Positions 28,028 through 33,999 of a DNA stretch of 33,999 bases are shown here, piece after piece; the first letter of the stretch is position 1; each line of letters starts with the position of its first letter. The stretch is from a virus. A program made the position numbers and the translations under genes. The notes under the pieces were generated by a model. The model saw only the letters and a list, made by a program, of their open reading frames with translations. It ran no database searches and had not been told where the DNA came from. The stretch covers positions 1-33,999 of the IMG/VR virus record IMGVR_UViG_3300044640_001145, one strand, 5' to 3'.

Positions 28028-28777
28028 TTAAAGATTAAAATATTTTCTTCCATCAATAACTTCTGGGTTGTTAAAATTTTTATAATAATTACCTATGTAA
28101 TTTTCTACGTTATCCATAAAACCACCCCAGTCTTCGTTGTTATGTTCATTGGCCCCACCATAAGCTACTACACCATTTAAACCTATAACTAAATGGTGTA
28201 AATAATCATAAGAAGTGAAAGGTCTTAATTCTTCTAAATTACCACTATAGGTATAAAGGTCCTCATCAAATTCTAATAAACCATCTATAACAATATTATA
28301 CTCATCCTCAATAATCAGTGGTTCAAAAATAATTATCTTGTTTCTAAATGATGGGTTACTTTCTATAATCCAATTTAACTCTTCAGACTCATTTAATCTA
28401 TCTTTAAAGATATCACCTAATTTATATTCTATATATGGTTTACCGTCTAAATCTTCCATAGCTTTCCAATATTTATGTTCATCAAATAAAGCTTTTGTAT
28501 CACCATACCCAGCTCTTTTTTCACCATTTTGAGCTATGTAAGATTTAACATATGCAGACCCATTTCTAGAATATGTTAATAAACTTTTTACAAAATCTGA
28601 CTTTGATGTACTAATTTCTATATTAACTTCCAAAAGCATATCATATAATTTATTAATCTCTGATTCAGTGGCAGATTTATCTAACCATACAACAACAAGT
28701 GGGTCATCACTCATAAACGGATTAAGTGTACCCATATTAGTCCAACTAAAATCATCGAATTCTCTAATTAACTTCAT
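28028..28777 (-). CDS. Putative virion protein with an internal LxE site
   Basis: 249 residues. The start MKLIREFDDFSWTNMG has I-R-E, a weaker capsid-targeting signal. L128-N-E-S131 followed by EELNW matches internal sites of the protein at 4252. The rest is acidic and Tyr-rich (e.g. DEHKYWKAMEDLDGKPYIEY). A GAATATTTATATTATATG box lies directly upstream, a start context shared with other such genes. Function unknown. Confidence 0.68.
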   Translation of the reverse strand: MKLIREFDDFSWTNMGTLNPFMSDDPLVVVWLDKSATESEINKLYDMLLEVNIEISTSKSDFVKSLLTYSRNGSAYVKSYIAQNGEKRAGYGDTKALFDEHKYWKAMEDLDGKPYIEYKLGDIFKDRLNESEELNWIIESNPSFRNKIIIFEPLIIEDEYNIVIDGLLEFDEDLYTYSGNLEELRPFTSYDYLHHLVIGLNGVVAYGGANEHNNEDWGGFMDNVENYIGNYYKNFNNPEVIDGRKYFNL

Positions 28778-28790
28778 ATAATATAAATAT

Positions 28791-28920
28791 TCTATTTAAT
28801 CGTAAATTTAAAAAATAAGCCAAAAGTACTAGATATTCTCCAATCCCACCTTTTGGGATAAGTGTTCCTTCTATTTACATTTAAATACGTCTTAATATTA
28901 TATTTATAAATAAAAAAAAA
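28791..28920. promoter_or_regulatory. Divergent regulatory region
   Basis: 130 nt between divergent starts. It contains a small hairpin ATCCCA..TGGGAT at about 28842-28858 and, 15 nt before ATG 28921, the AT-box TATATTTATAAA. No promoter with TTG at the proper distance was found, so both directions may use the second promoter class. Confidence 0.4.
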
Positions 28921-31128
28921 ATGAACTTAATTAAATACCTTTTTATACTAATTTCTTTTGTGACCTATTCACAATACTGTCCTTATTTAGGACCAGACCA
29001 AATACTACCTTGTGGTGTTGGGTCAACAACATTAACTGCCGATTTTAGTCAATGTGGACCAGGTTCAAATCCAAATCAAACAACAAACTACGGTGTTACA
29101 AATATTCCTTATGTAACACAAACAAATACTGGTACACAATTATTTATGTCGGATGATTCACAACAAGGTCCTTTTAATATTGGGTTTACATTTTGTTTCT
29201 TTGGACAAACATACAATCAATTTTGGGTTGGTTCTAACGGTTGGATTTCTTTTTCACCGGCACAACCAACAACATTTACTTCAGCAACAATACCTAATGG
29301 TGCGGGTACAGTACCAAAAAATTGTGTCATGGGTCCTTGGCAAGATTGGCACCCAGGTTTAGGTGGGCAAATTAGGTACCAAGTTCAAGGTACAGCACCT
29401 TGTAGAAAATTAGTTGTTAGTTGGGTTGGTGTCCCTATGTTTTCATGTACAAATTTACTGGGGACATTTCATACAGTGATTTATGAATCAACAAACGTAA
29501 TAGAAAATTATATTCAATCAAAACCAAACTGTCTAGCTTGGGCGGGAGGTACCGCGGTTCAAGGATTACATAATACCACAGGAACCGTGGCGATAACTGT
29601 ACCAGGTAGGAATTCCACACAATGGACAGCAAATAATGATGCGTACCGATACACTCCAAGTGGACCAACTGTTTTACCTGTACCAACATGGTATATTGTA
29701 GGTAACCCAAATCCAATTGGGGTTGGTGCGTCCATTACGGTTACACCACCTGTACAAGGAGCTAATTATACTTGTCAACTAGTATATCCTTCTTGTAATG
29801 TTGGATGGAATACTTGTAATAGTATTGCCGGTCCAGGACCTGATACGGTGTTTGTACAACCTGGTCCACCTAACTTACCACAACCTACAATTACTTTTAT
29901 TGACCCAACTTGTTATAACTATTGTGATGGTAGTATTAATGTAATCCCTAACGGAACCAATGGTGTCACTACTATTTCTTGGAATACTCTACAAACAACT
30001 TTTAACCCCACTAACCTTTGTTATGGTAATTATAGTTTTTTAATTACAGACGGTATAGGTTGTACCGTAACAGGTAATGTAACACTCACTAACCCAGCAC
30101 AAATAATAATGACACCTATTAGTGGTCCTGATACGGTATGTTATTTATCAACATCAGAAAGTTATAGTGTACCTTCTATGGGTGTTGGTTACAACTACAT
30201 ATGGTCTACAACACCACAAATAATAAATGGTCAAGGTACTGATAATATAACAACGGATTGGTCATTAGAACCTAGTGGTTTATATCAAGACTCTATAAGT
30301 GTTTATTCTACTAGTCCTATTGGTTGTAATAGTGATACCTCTTACTTCACTACATTTATTTTAAACATAAACCCTACAATAGACCCTATTGGTCCTTTTT
30401 GTGATTATGATGGTTGTGTAGATTTAGTGGGTTCACCTTTAAATGGTACTTTCTTAGTCAATGGGGTTCAGACTGATGAATTTTGCCCACAACAAGGTAT
30501 CATAACAAACAATGATGTAACTTATACATATACACAAAGTAATTGCCCATTTGATACAACAATCAACGTTATTGTAAACCCACAACCAATCATAACATCT
30601 GTAACACCTTCATATGAATTTAACCAACTTTGTGAAGGTGATAGTATTTTTAGAATCTATACAGCTTATTCATCTTTATCTGGGTTGTTTGATTGGGTTG
30701 TTGAAGGTGATACAATACAAGATAATAGTTTACCTTATGTTTGGAATAATGTTGGTTTTTATACAATTAGCGTTTCCCAAACGGTTAATGGTTGTGTTTC
30801 TAATGAAGAACAAGCTAATATAGCAATACAAGAATGTCCACAAGAATTAATTTATATACCTAATACATTTACCCCCGATGGTGATGCTTTCAACAATATT
30901 TGGTTACCAATATTTACTGATGGGTTTGATGTCTATGATTATAATTTATTGGTATTCAATAGATGGGGTGAAACAATTTTTGAATCATACAATCATACCG
31001 TTGGTTGGGATGGTACTTATAATAATAAAATGTGTTTTGATGGGATTTATGTTTGGAGAATAATGTATGGGTCTGAGTATGATGACTCACGTAAAATGAT
31101 AACAGGACATTTAACAATTATGCGATGA
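28921..31128 (+). CDS. Secreted T9SS type B (gliding-motility C-terminal) protein
   Basis: 735 residues. Signal peptide MNLIKYLFILISFVTYS. The N-terminal beta domain (GFTFCFFGQTYNQFWVGSNG) resembles the choice of bacterial surface-protein folds. Around 318-395 a SprB-like repeat occurs (PTITFIDPTCYNYCDGSINV; FLITDGIGCTVTGNVTLTNP). The end, about 645-735, is the gliding-motility-associated CTD: IPNTFTPDGDAFNNIWLP, LLVFNRWGETIFES, GWDGTYNNKMCFDGIYVW. This CTD directs export through type IX secretion in Bacteroidetes. Composition is more Gly/Pro/Thr-rich than its neighbours. It could be adhesive or modify the host surface. Confidence 0.9.
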   Translation: MNLIKYLFILISFVTYSQYCPYLGPDQILPCGVGSTTLTADFSQCGPGSNPNQTTNYGVTNIPYVTQTNTGTQLFMSDDSQQGPFNIGFTFCFFGQTYNQFWVGSNGWISFSPAQPTTFTSATIPNGAGTVPKNCVMGPWQDWHPGLGGQIRYQVQGTAPCRKLVVSWVGVPMFSCTNLLGTFHTVIYESTNVIENYIQSKPNCLAWAGGTAVQGLHNTTGTVAITVPGRNSTQWTANNDAYRYTPSGPTVLPVPTWYIVGNPNPIGVGASITVTPPVQGANYTCQLVYPSCNVGWNTCNSIAGPGPDTVFVQPGPPNLPQPTITFIDPTCYNYCDGSINVIPNGTNGVTTISWNTLQTTFNPTNLCYGNYSFLITDGIGCTVTGNVTLTNPAQIIMTPISGPDTVCYLSTSESYSVPSMGVGYNYIWSTTPQIINGQGTDNITTDWSLEPSGLYQDSISVYSTSPIGCNSDTSYFTTFILNINPTIDPIGPFCDYDGCVDLVGSPLNGTFLVNGVQTDEFCPQQGIITNNDVTYTYTQSNCPFDTTINVIVNPQPIITSVTPSYEFNQLCEGDSIFRIYTAYSSLSGLFDWVVEGDTIQDNSLPYVWNNVGFYTISVSQTVNGCVSNEEQANIAIQECPQELIYIPNTFTPDGDAFNNIWLPIFTDGFDVYDYNLLVFNRWGETIFESYNHTVGWDGTYNNKMCFDGIYVWRIMYGSEYDDSRKMITGHLTIMR

Positions 31129-31205
31129 ATACAGAAATAGTTATTGCTATACTAACCCCAATATTTGTTGGTGTTTGGGCCTATATTGAATATAAAAGAA
31201 ATTAA
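31125..31205 (+). CDS. Single-span micro-protein coupled to the T9SS protein
   Basis: 26 residues, MNTEIVIAILTPIFVGVWAY then IEYKRN. One membrane helix with a basic end. The ATGA overlap with the T9SS gene indicates translational coupling. Possibly an accessory for export or a chance coupling. Confidence 0.5.
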   Translation: MNTEIVIAILTPIFVGVWAYIEYKRN

Positions 31206-31211
31206 AGATAG

Positions 31212-31282
31212 AGGCACCAATTGGGTTCGAACCAATGTAAGCGGTTTTGCAGACCGACCCCTAACCACTCGGGCATGGTGCC
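31212..31282 (-). tRNA. tRNA-Cys(GCA)
   Basis: GGCACCA/TGGTGCC acceptor, anticodon loop CTGCAAA on CGGT/ACCG, T-arm ATTGG-TTCGAAC-CCAAT, discriminator T. Confidence 0.93.
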
Positions 31283-31291
31283 TTATTATTG

Positions 31292-31365
31292 TACACTCTG
31301 ATGGACTCGAACCACCAACCCCAACGTCCGTAACGTTGTGCTCTAATCCATTGAGCTAAGAGTGT
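31292..31365 (-). tRNA. tRNA-Arg(ACG)
   Basis: ACACTCT/AGAGTGT acceptor, anticodon loop TTACGGA on CAACG/CGTTG, D-arm GCTC..GAGC. A34 is normally deaminated to inosine by host TadA. Confidence 0.92.
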
Positions 31366-31370
31366 AATAG

Positions 31371-31442
31371 TATGGATGGGTGGAGTTGAACCACCGAGAA
31401 GACTGTATAAGAGTCTCATGTTAACCGTTACATCACATCCAC
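31371..31442 (-). tRNA. tRNA-Ile(TAT)
   Basis: GTGGATG/CATCCAT acceptor, anticodon loop CTTATAC on AGACT/AGTCT, T-arm GGTGG-TTCAACT-CCACC. Reads ATA directly and needs no lysidine. Confidence 0.9.
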
Positions 31443-31445
31443 ATA

Positions 31446-31535
31446 TGGAGGAAAGGGAGGGATTCGAACCCTCGGTACCCTTACAGGTACGACAACTTAG
31501 CAGATTGTTGGTTTTAGCCACTCACCCACCTTTCC
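31446..31535 (-). tRNA. tRNA-Ser(GCT)
   Basis: Class II: GGAAAGG/CCTTTCC acceptor, anticodon loop CTGCTAA on ACAAT/GTTGT, variable stem GTACC..GGTAC, T-arm GAGGG-TTCGAAT-CCCTC. Discriminator T, encoded CCA. Confidence 0.94.
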
Positions 31536-31541
31536 TTTTTG

Positions 31542-31613
31542 GGTGTAAGGACGGTACCGACCCGTCTTTCCTAGTCCCACAAACTAGTACATCACCTTAA
31601 TGCTTCAAACACC
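31542..31613 (-). tRNA. tRNA-His(GTG)
   Basis: Anticodon loop TTGTGGG on CTAGT/ACTAG, extra G-1 paired with C73 (His identity). The T-loop GTCGGTA departs from TTCRANN and two acceptor pairs are T-T mismatches. Confidence 0.82.
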
Positions 31614-31619
31614 ATATTG

Positions 31620-31692
31620 TTGTCCCACAAGGGTTCGAACCTCGACTCTTCGGTACCAAAAACCGACGTGTTGCCAATTACACCATAGGACA
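31620..31692 (-). tRNA. tRNA-Gln(TTG)
   Basis: TGTCCTA/TGGGACA acceptor (one mismatch), anticodon loop TTTTGGT on TCGGT/ACCGA, T-arm CGAGG-TTCGAAC-CCTTG. Confidence 0.9.
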
Positions 31693-31700
31693 TTGTATAG

Positions 31701-31775
31701 TAGGGTAAGAGAGACTCGAACTCTCACGATGCCCACGTCCCAAACGTGGTGACTTGCCAATTAGTCCATTACCCT
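31701..31775 (-). tRNA. tRNA-Pro(TGG)
   Basis: AGGGTAA/TTACCCT acceptor, anticodon loop TTTGGGA on CCACG/CGTGG, T-arm GAGAG-TTCGAGT-CTCTC. Confidence 0.93.
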
Positions 31776-31779
31776 ATAA

Positions 31780-31855
31780 TGGTGGTGATGGAAGGAATTG
31801 AACCTTCGACACAAGGATTTTCAGTCCTTTGCTCTACCAACTGAGCTACATCACC
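31780..31855 (-). tRNA. tRNA-Phe(GAA)
   Basis: GGTGATG/CATCACC acceptor, D-arm GCTC..GAGC, anticodon loop CTGAAAA on AGGA/TCCT, T-arm GAAGG-TTCAATT-CCTTC, encoded CCA. Confidence 0.95.
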
Positions 31856-31860
31856 ATTTG

Positions 31861-31932
31861 CACATCCCCAAGGCCTCGAACCCTGACCGACTGGGTTGGA
31901 ACCAGCCGTGCTACCAATTACACCAAAGACGC
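31861..31932 (-). tRNA. tRNA-Trp(CCA)
   Basis: Anticodon loop TTCCAAC on GCTGG/CCAGT, T-arm CAGGG-TTCGAGG-CCTTG, discriminator G. The acceptor GCGTCTT/GGGATGT pairs only with four G-U wobbles. Confidence 0.86.
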
Positions 31933-31962
31933 GTATAAAATATACAGGAAGACATGTTGTTT

Positions 31963-32412
31963 TCAAATTTCCGCTTTGATTTTTTTATTTTTACCACAAT
32001 AAGTGTTTGTTTGTGAATGGCAGTTAGGGCAAACCATCCTTAAATTATCCAATTTGTGGTTGTGTGAGTCACCATCAATATGGTCTAATTGCATTGATAA
32101 CTCTATATTATTCCAATCTATTATACCGCAAATATCACACTTATTTTCTTTAACCCCTTCTTTCAATAACCTTTTTTTTAATTTTAAGGTTTGGTAGTAC
32201 GGATGTTTACCTTCTATAATCTCGTTTAAAGGTATTTTTTGTTGTTCAGGTTTAAAGTTTTTATCTTTCCAGGCTAAACCAATTTTTTTTGCCCTTCTCC
32301 ATAATGACACAGTAGTCATTTTTAATTCTGCGGATGCCTGATGTAGTGTGTCGTATTTGTCATATGCCAACTTTATTTCTTCATCAGTAATTTTAACTTC
32401 TCTCTGTTTCAT
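31963..32412 (-). CDS. HNH homing endonuclease within the tRNA cluster
   Basis: 149 residues. N-terminal helix-turn-helix (about 10-50: ITDEEIKLAYDKYDTLHQAS, KMTTVSLWRRAKKIGLAWK), then the HNH core: CDICGIIDWNNIELSMQLDH with DGDSHNHKLDNLRMVCPNC. Shares layout with the gene at 14521 (DHINGD and DNLRLICHNC there), indicating one mobile family inserted twice among tRNA genes. A TATATTTATAAT box precedes the start. Confidence 0.87.
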   Translation of the reverse strand: MKQREVKITDEEIKLAYDKYDTLHQASAELKMTTVSLWRRAKKIGLAWKDKNFKPEQQKIPLNEIIEGKHPYYQTLKLKKRLLKEGVKENKCDICGIIDWNNIELSMQLDHIDGDSHNHKLDNLRMVCPNCHSQTNTYCGKNKKIKAEI

Positions 32413-32480
32413 AATATTCTTTTATTATAAATATAACAAACAGAGTTAAAATCCACTTATATTACATTTATTTTTTTTTG

Positions 32481-32561
32481 TGGGACCTGGTGGACTCGAA
32501 CCACTCCCGCGAGGACGAAATTTACAGTTTCGCTGCCGTATCCAAACGACTTTCAGTTCCC
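32481..32561 (-). tRNA. tRNA-Tyr(GTA)
   Basis: Class II: GGGAACT/AGGTCCC acceptor (one mismatch), anticodon loop CTGTAAA on CGAAA/TTTCG, variable stem with CCTCGCGGG, T-arm GTGG-TTCGAGT-CCAC. Confidence 0.92.
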
Positions 32562-32691
32562 AAGTTAGGAAAGGGGAAGATGGTTGTGTGGACATCCCCT
32601 TTTACGATTGGCTTTACTCGGACAGTTACAACTCCGATATAACCACGACTACTGACACGTTAACGTTATATCATTCCCCAATCAACCTCAG
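32562..32691 (-). ncRNA. Candidate structured RNA between tRNA-Asn and tRNA-Tyr
   Basis: 130 nt with no tRNA or solid ORF. Minus-strand hairpins: GATATAAC..GTTATATC, CGGA..TCCG, and AAAGGGGA..TCCCCTTT (8 bp). The latter has no following oligo-T, so processing rather than termination is likelier. Confidence 0.45.
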
Positions 32692-32764
32692 CGACTCAGA
32701 CAGGACTTGAACCTGTAACGGCCACATTAACAGTGTGGAGCTCTACCAATTGAGCTACTGAGTC
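32692..32764 (-). tRNA. tRNA-Asn(GTT)
   Basis: GACTCAG/CTGAGTC acceptor, D-arm GCTC..GAGC, anticodon loop CTGTTAA on CACA/TGTG, T-arm ACAGG-TTCAAGT-CCTGT, discriminator G. Confidence 0.95.
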
Positions 32765-32782
32765 ATTACTAATACCAATACA

Positions 32783-32791
32783 TCAAAGAAC
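32783..32791 (-). promoter_or_regulatory. boxA-like element before tRNA-Asn
   Basis: GTTCTTTGATGTATT on the minus strand, between tRNA-Ile and tRNA-Asn. The preceding ACAAAAAAGAAAAA is nearly the same as before the element at 15938. Confidence 0.5.
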
Positions 32792-32804
32792 TTTTTCTTT
32801 TTTG

Positions 32805-32878
32805 TCGATGTGGGAGGGCTCGAACCTCCGACCTACACCTTATCAGAGTGTCTATCTAACCAACTGATATACACATCG
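32805..32878 (-). tRNA. tRNA-Ile(GAT)
   Basis: CGATGTG/CACATCG acceptor, anticodon loop CTGATAA on ACACT/GGTGT, T-arm GGAGG-TTCGAGC-CCTCC. Confidence 0.94.
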
Positions 32879-32892
32879 TTTTTTTTTATAAA

Positions 32893-32923
32893 CAAAAAAC
32901 CCAACTCTTTTGGAATTGGGTTT
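32893..32923 (-). terminator. Terminator between micro-ORF and tRNA-Ile
   Basis: AACCCAATTC and GAGTTGGGTT followed by T6 on the minus strand. Confidence 0.8.
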
Positions 32924-32948
32924 GTTATATTTTTATTTACTTCTGTGA

Positions 32949-33059
32949 TTAAATTATTTCCTCACTTCCATTTACACATAACATACCCTTACCATTGTTA
33001 ATAAAACACGGCTGATACCACTGATTACGATTGCTGATATGTATGTTATTTGTTATCAT
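32949..33059 (-). CDS. Micro-ORF upstream of the cluster F terminator
   Basis: 36 residues, MITNNIHISNRNQWYQPCFI then NNGKGMLCVNGSEEII. Promoter TTG-N19-TATCTTTG and a leader nearly identical to that of 22767-22868; terminator 25 nt downstream. The peptides of the three units are not alike. Confidence 0.5.
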   Translation of the reverse strand: MITNNIHISNRNQWYQPCFINNGKGMLCVNGSEEII

Positions 33060-33088
33060 TTTTTTATTCTTATTAATTAAATATGTTA

Positions 33089-33118
33089 CAAAGATAATAA
33101 AAGTTTTTAAATTGTCAA
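33089..33118 (-). promoter_or_regulatory. Strong Bacteroidetes-type promoter
   Basis: TTGAC (TTG at 33116-33118), 19-nt spacer, TATCTTTG (33089-33096), then the shared leader AACATATTTAATTAATAA. Confidence 0.85.
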
Positions 33119-33328
33119 TTAATTTGTAAAATTTATGTGTGTAAATAATTTTTTTGCCGCTTCGATAGGGAAACTACTCCCCCATTTTGTAATATGGGTA
33201 ACATCGTCAAGTTCGTTACCACCCTTCGCCACACCAATATATGCTTTATACCCATCATAGGGGTCTTTAACTAAAACAATACCAACTGTTTGGGATGTTG
33301 TGAACCAAGTATAATCAATTATTTCCAT
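33119..33328 (-). CDS. Small protein of unknown function
   Basis: 69 residues. MEIIDYTWFTTSQTVGIVLV followed by KDPYDGYKAYIGVAKGGNEL, a beta-type start, and FPIEAAKKLFTHINF as a helix. The box TATCTTTG with TTG 20 nt upstream ends four bases before the ATG. No family recognised. Confidence 0.7.
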   Translation of the reverse strand: MEIIDYTWFTTSQTVGIVLVKDPYDGYKAYIGVAKGGNELDDVTHITKWGSSFPIEAAKKLFTHINFTN

Positions 33329-33332
33329 AAGA

Positions 33333-33363
33333 CAAAGATATTACTTTTTTCCGTAATAATCAA
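33333..33363 (-). promoter_or_regulatory. Promoter with near-leaderless start
   Basis: TATCTTTG (33333-33340) and TTG (33361-33363); it overlaps the stop of the next gene upstream. Confidence 0.72.
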
Positions 33364-33445
33364 AATACTCTTTTCTGTCTTTTGAGACTGTCAGTAATAA
33401 AAATGTGATTGTTGTTATTATTAGTGTTAATAATATTATTTTCAT
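33341..33445 (-). CDS. Small single-span membrane protein
   Basis: 34 residues. MKIILLTLIITTITFLLLTV forms a membrane helix or uncleaved signal, followed by the charged tail SKDRKEYFDYYGKK. It ends inside the promoter of the gene at 33328. No family recognised. Confidence 0.55.
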   Translation of the reverse strand: MKIILLTLIITTITFLLLTVSKDRKEYFDYYGKK

Positions 33446-33502
33446 ATAACAATATATAGGTCATAAAAGTAAAAAGGACAAATATCTAATGTTAAGAAAT
33501 CT

Positions 33503-33931
33503 TTAATAATTTACGTTTATTAACCCAGGGTAAACCCACCAACATCTATTATCACACATATTAGCAATCTCCCCATTTTTTTCACCACTAAAATTGTCAC
33601 TAATCCCATCATGTCCATTAGTACTTTCATAAAATTTTAATAATAATACTTCTACCTCTTTAGTATAACAACCATTTGTTTTTACCCTCATTTTTGGTAC
33701 CACTTCTACTAATATTACTTTTACTTCAGATTCATAATCAACATCATCTGGGAAGTATTCATCAACACAATCATCAGTCATAACTTCAGATTTAAGATTT
33801 ATTGTAAAAGATTCACCTTTTAATTTGTTATGATATAAATCCCAACCATCTATAATTGGTGGTATCTCATCTAGCCATGCCCAATCTGGGTCAGTAGATT
33901 CTTTTAATATTTTTTTAATTAAATTTCTCAT
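33503..33931 (-). CDS. Putative capsid-targeted protein
   Basis: 142 residues. MRNLIKKILKESTDPDWAWL has the same basic start and L-K-E/S site as the genes at 4252 and 11488; ESTDPDWAW also resembles the residues after the internal sites of 4252. The rest is a small acidic domain with four Cys toward the C-terminus (DDCVDEY, NGCYTKEV, NMCDNRCWWV). Start overlaps the upstream stop by one base. Role in the head inferred. Confidence 0.75.
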   Translation of the reverse strand: MRNLIKKILKESTDPDWAWLDEIPPIIDGWDLYHNKLKGESFTINLKSEVMTDDCVDEYFPDDVDYESEVKVILVEVVPKMRVKTNGCYTKEVEVLLLKFYESTNGHDGISDNFSGEKNGEIANMCDNRCWWVYPGLINVNY

Positions 33932-33999
33932 TATATTTCGTAAAAATCTACCATATTAGAGGATACCCAAAAGTAACTAATTTTATTATCATCTATATC
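33931..33999 (-). CDS. C-terminal end of an upstream gene (5' part outside window)
   Basis: The frame runs in from the right edge and ends at 33931, reading ..YFWVSSNMVDFYEI. It overlaps the following ATG by one base (TAATG), which supports real coding. Nothing can be said about function. Confidence 0.5.
   Translation of the reverse strand, partial: DIDDNKISYFWVSSNMVDFYEI

Overview
The window looks like part of a very large genome of a tailed phage infecting a Bacteroidetes host, probably Flavobacteriia. Phage character rests on a gp19-like tail tube protein, several proteins with a short basic N-terminus ending in an L/I-x-E site (the signature of T4-type capsid targeting and prohead protease cleavage), free-standing HNH endonucleases, a tmRNA and a dense tRNA collection. 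The host assignment rests on promoters of the form TTG-N19/20-TAnnTTTG before many genes, and on a secreted protein that ends in a type IX secretion (T9SS type B / gliding motility) C-terminal domain. DNA is AT-rich and coding is tight, with many 1-8 nt overlaps. No integrase, replication gene, rRNA or CRISPR array was seen.

Layout. 1-3640: two paralogous putative virion proteins (motif CKYGAGSKWC) flank a candidate small RNA, the tmRNA, a coiled-coil protein and an HNH protein. 3640-8920: a lipoprotein, a long putative cleaved virion protein, an Fpg/MutM-type DNA glycosylase without a zinc finger, the tail tube protein, an exported DRGH-type nuclease and a UVR-motif protein. 8960-9680: RNA cluster A. 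9740-13690: minus-strand operons of small proteins, a nucleotidyltransferase-like protein, an HNH protein and a Cys-rich protein. 13740-16020: RNA clusters B and C with an HNH gene between them. 16050-18230: small proteins, a lipoprotein and an SPFH protein with a two-span membrane partner. 18270-21550: ferritin, then a probable RNA-end repair operon (calcineurin-like phosphatase, cREC, basic microprotein, HAD, HAD-SAK type phosphatase). 21580-22710: ten tRNAs. 22760-28003: a two-component signalling operon with two related histidine kinases, a receiver, an exported protein and a coiled-coil membrane protein. 28020-31205: a putative virion protein and the T9SS-exported protein. 31210-32880: thirteen tRNAs with an HNH gene among them. 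32890-33999: small genes and a further LxE-type protein.

The tRNAs together cover all 20 amino acids. Several tRNA operons carry a GTTCTTTGA element, resembling the boxA antitermination site of rRNA leaders, usually just after a hairpin. Three operons are preceded by a 22-36 codon micro-ORF followed by a terminator.

As a whole the region invests in keeping translation running (tRNAs, tmRNA, RNA repair), sensing the host or its surroundings (kinases and receiver), and modifying the host surface or exterior (T9SS protein, two lipoproteins, nuclease, SPFH complex). Several late-type genes seem to encode proteins that enter the capsid.
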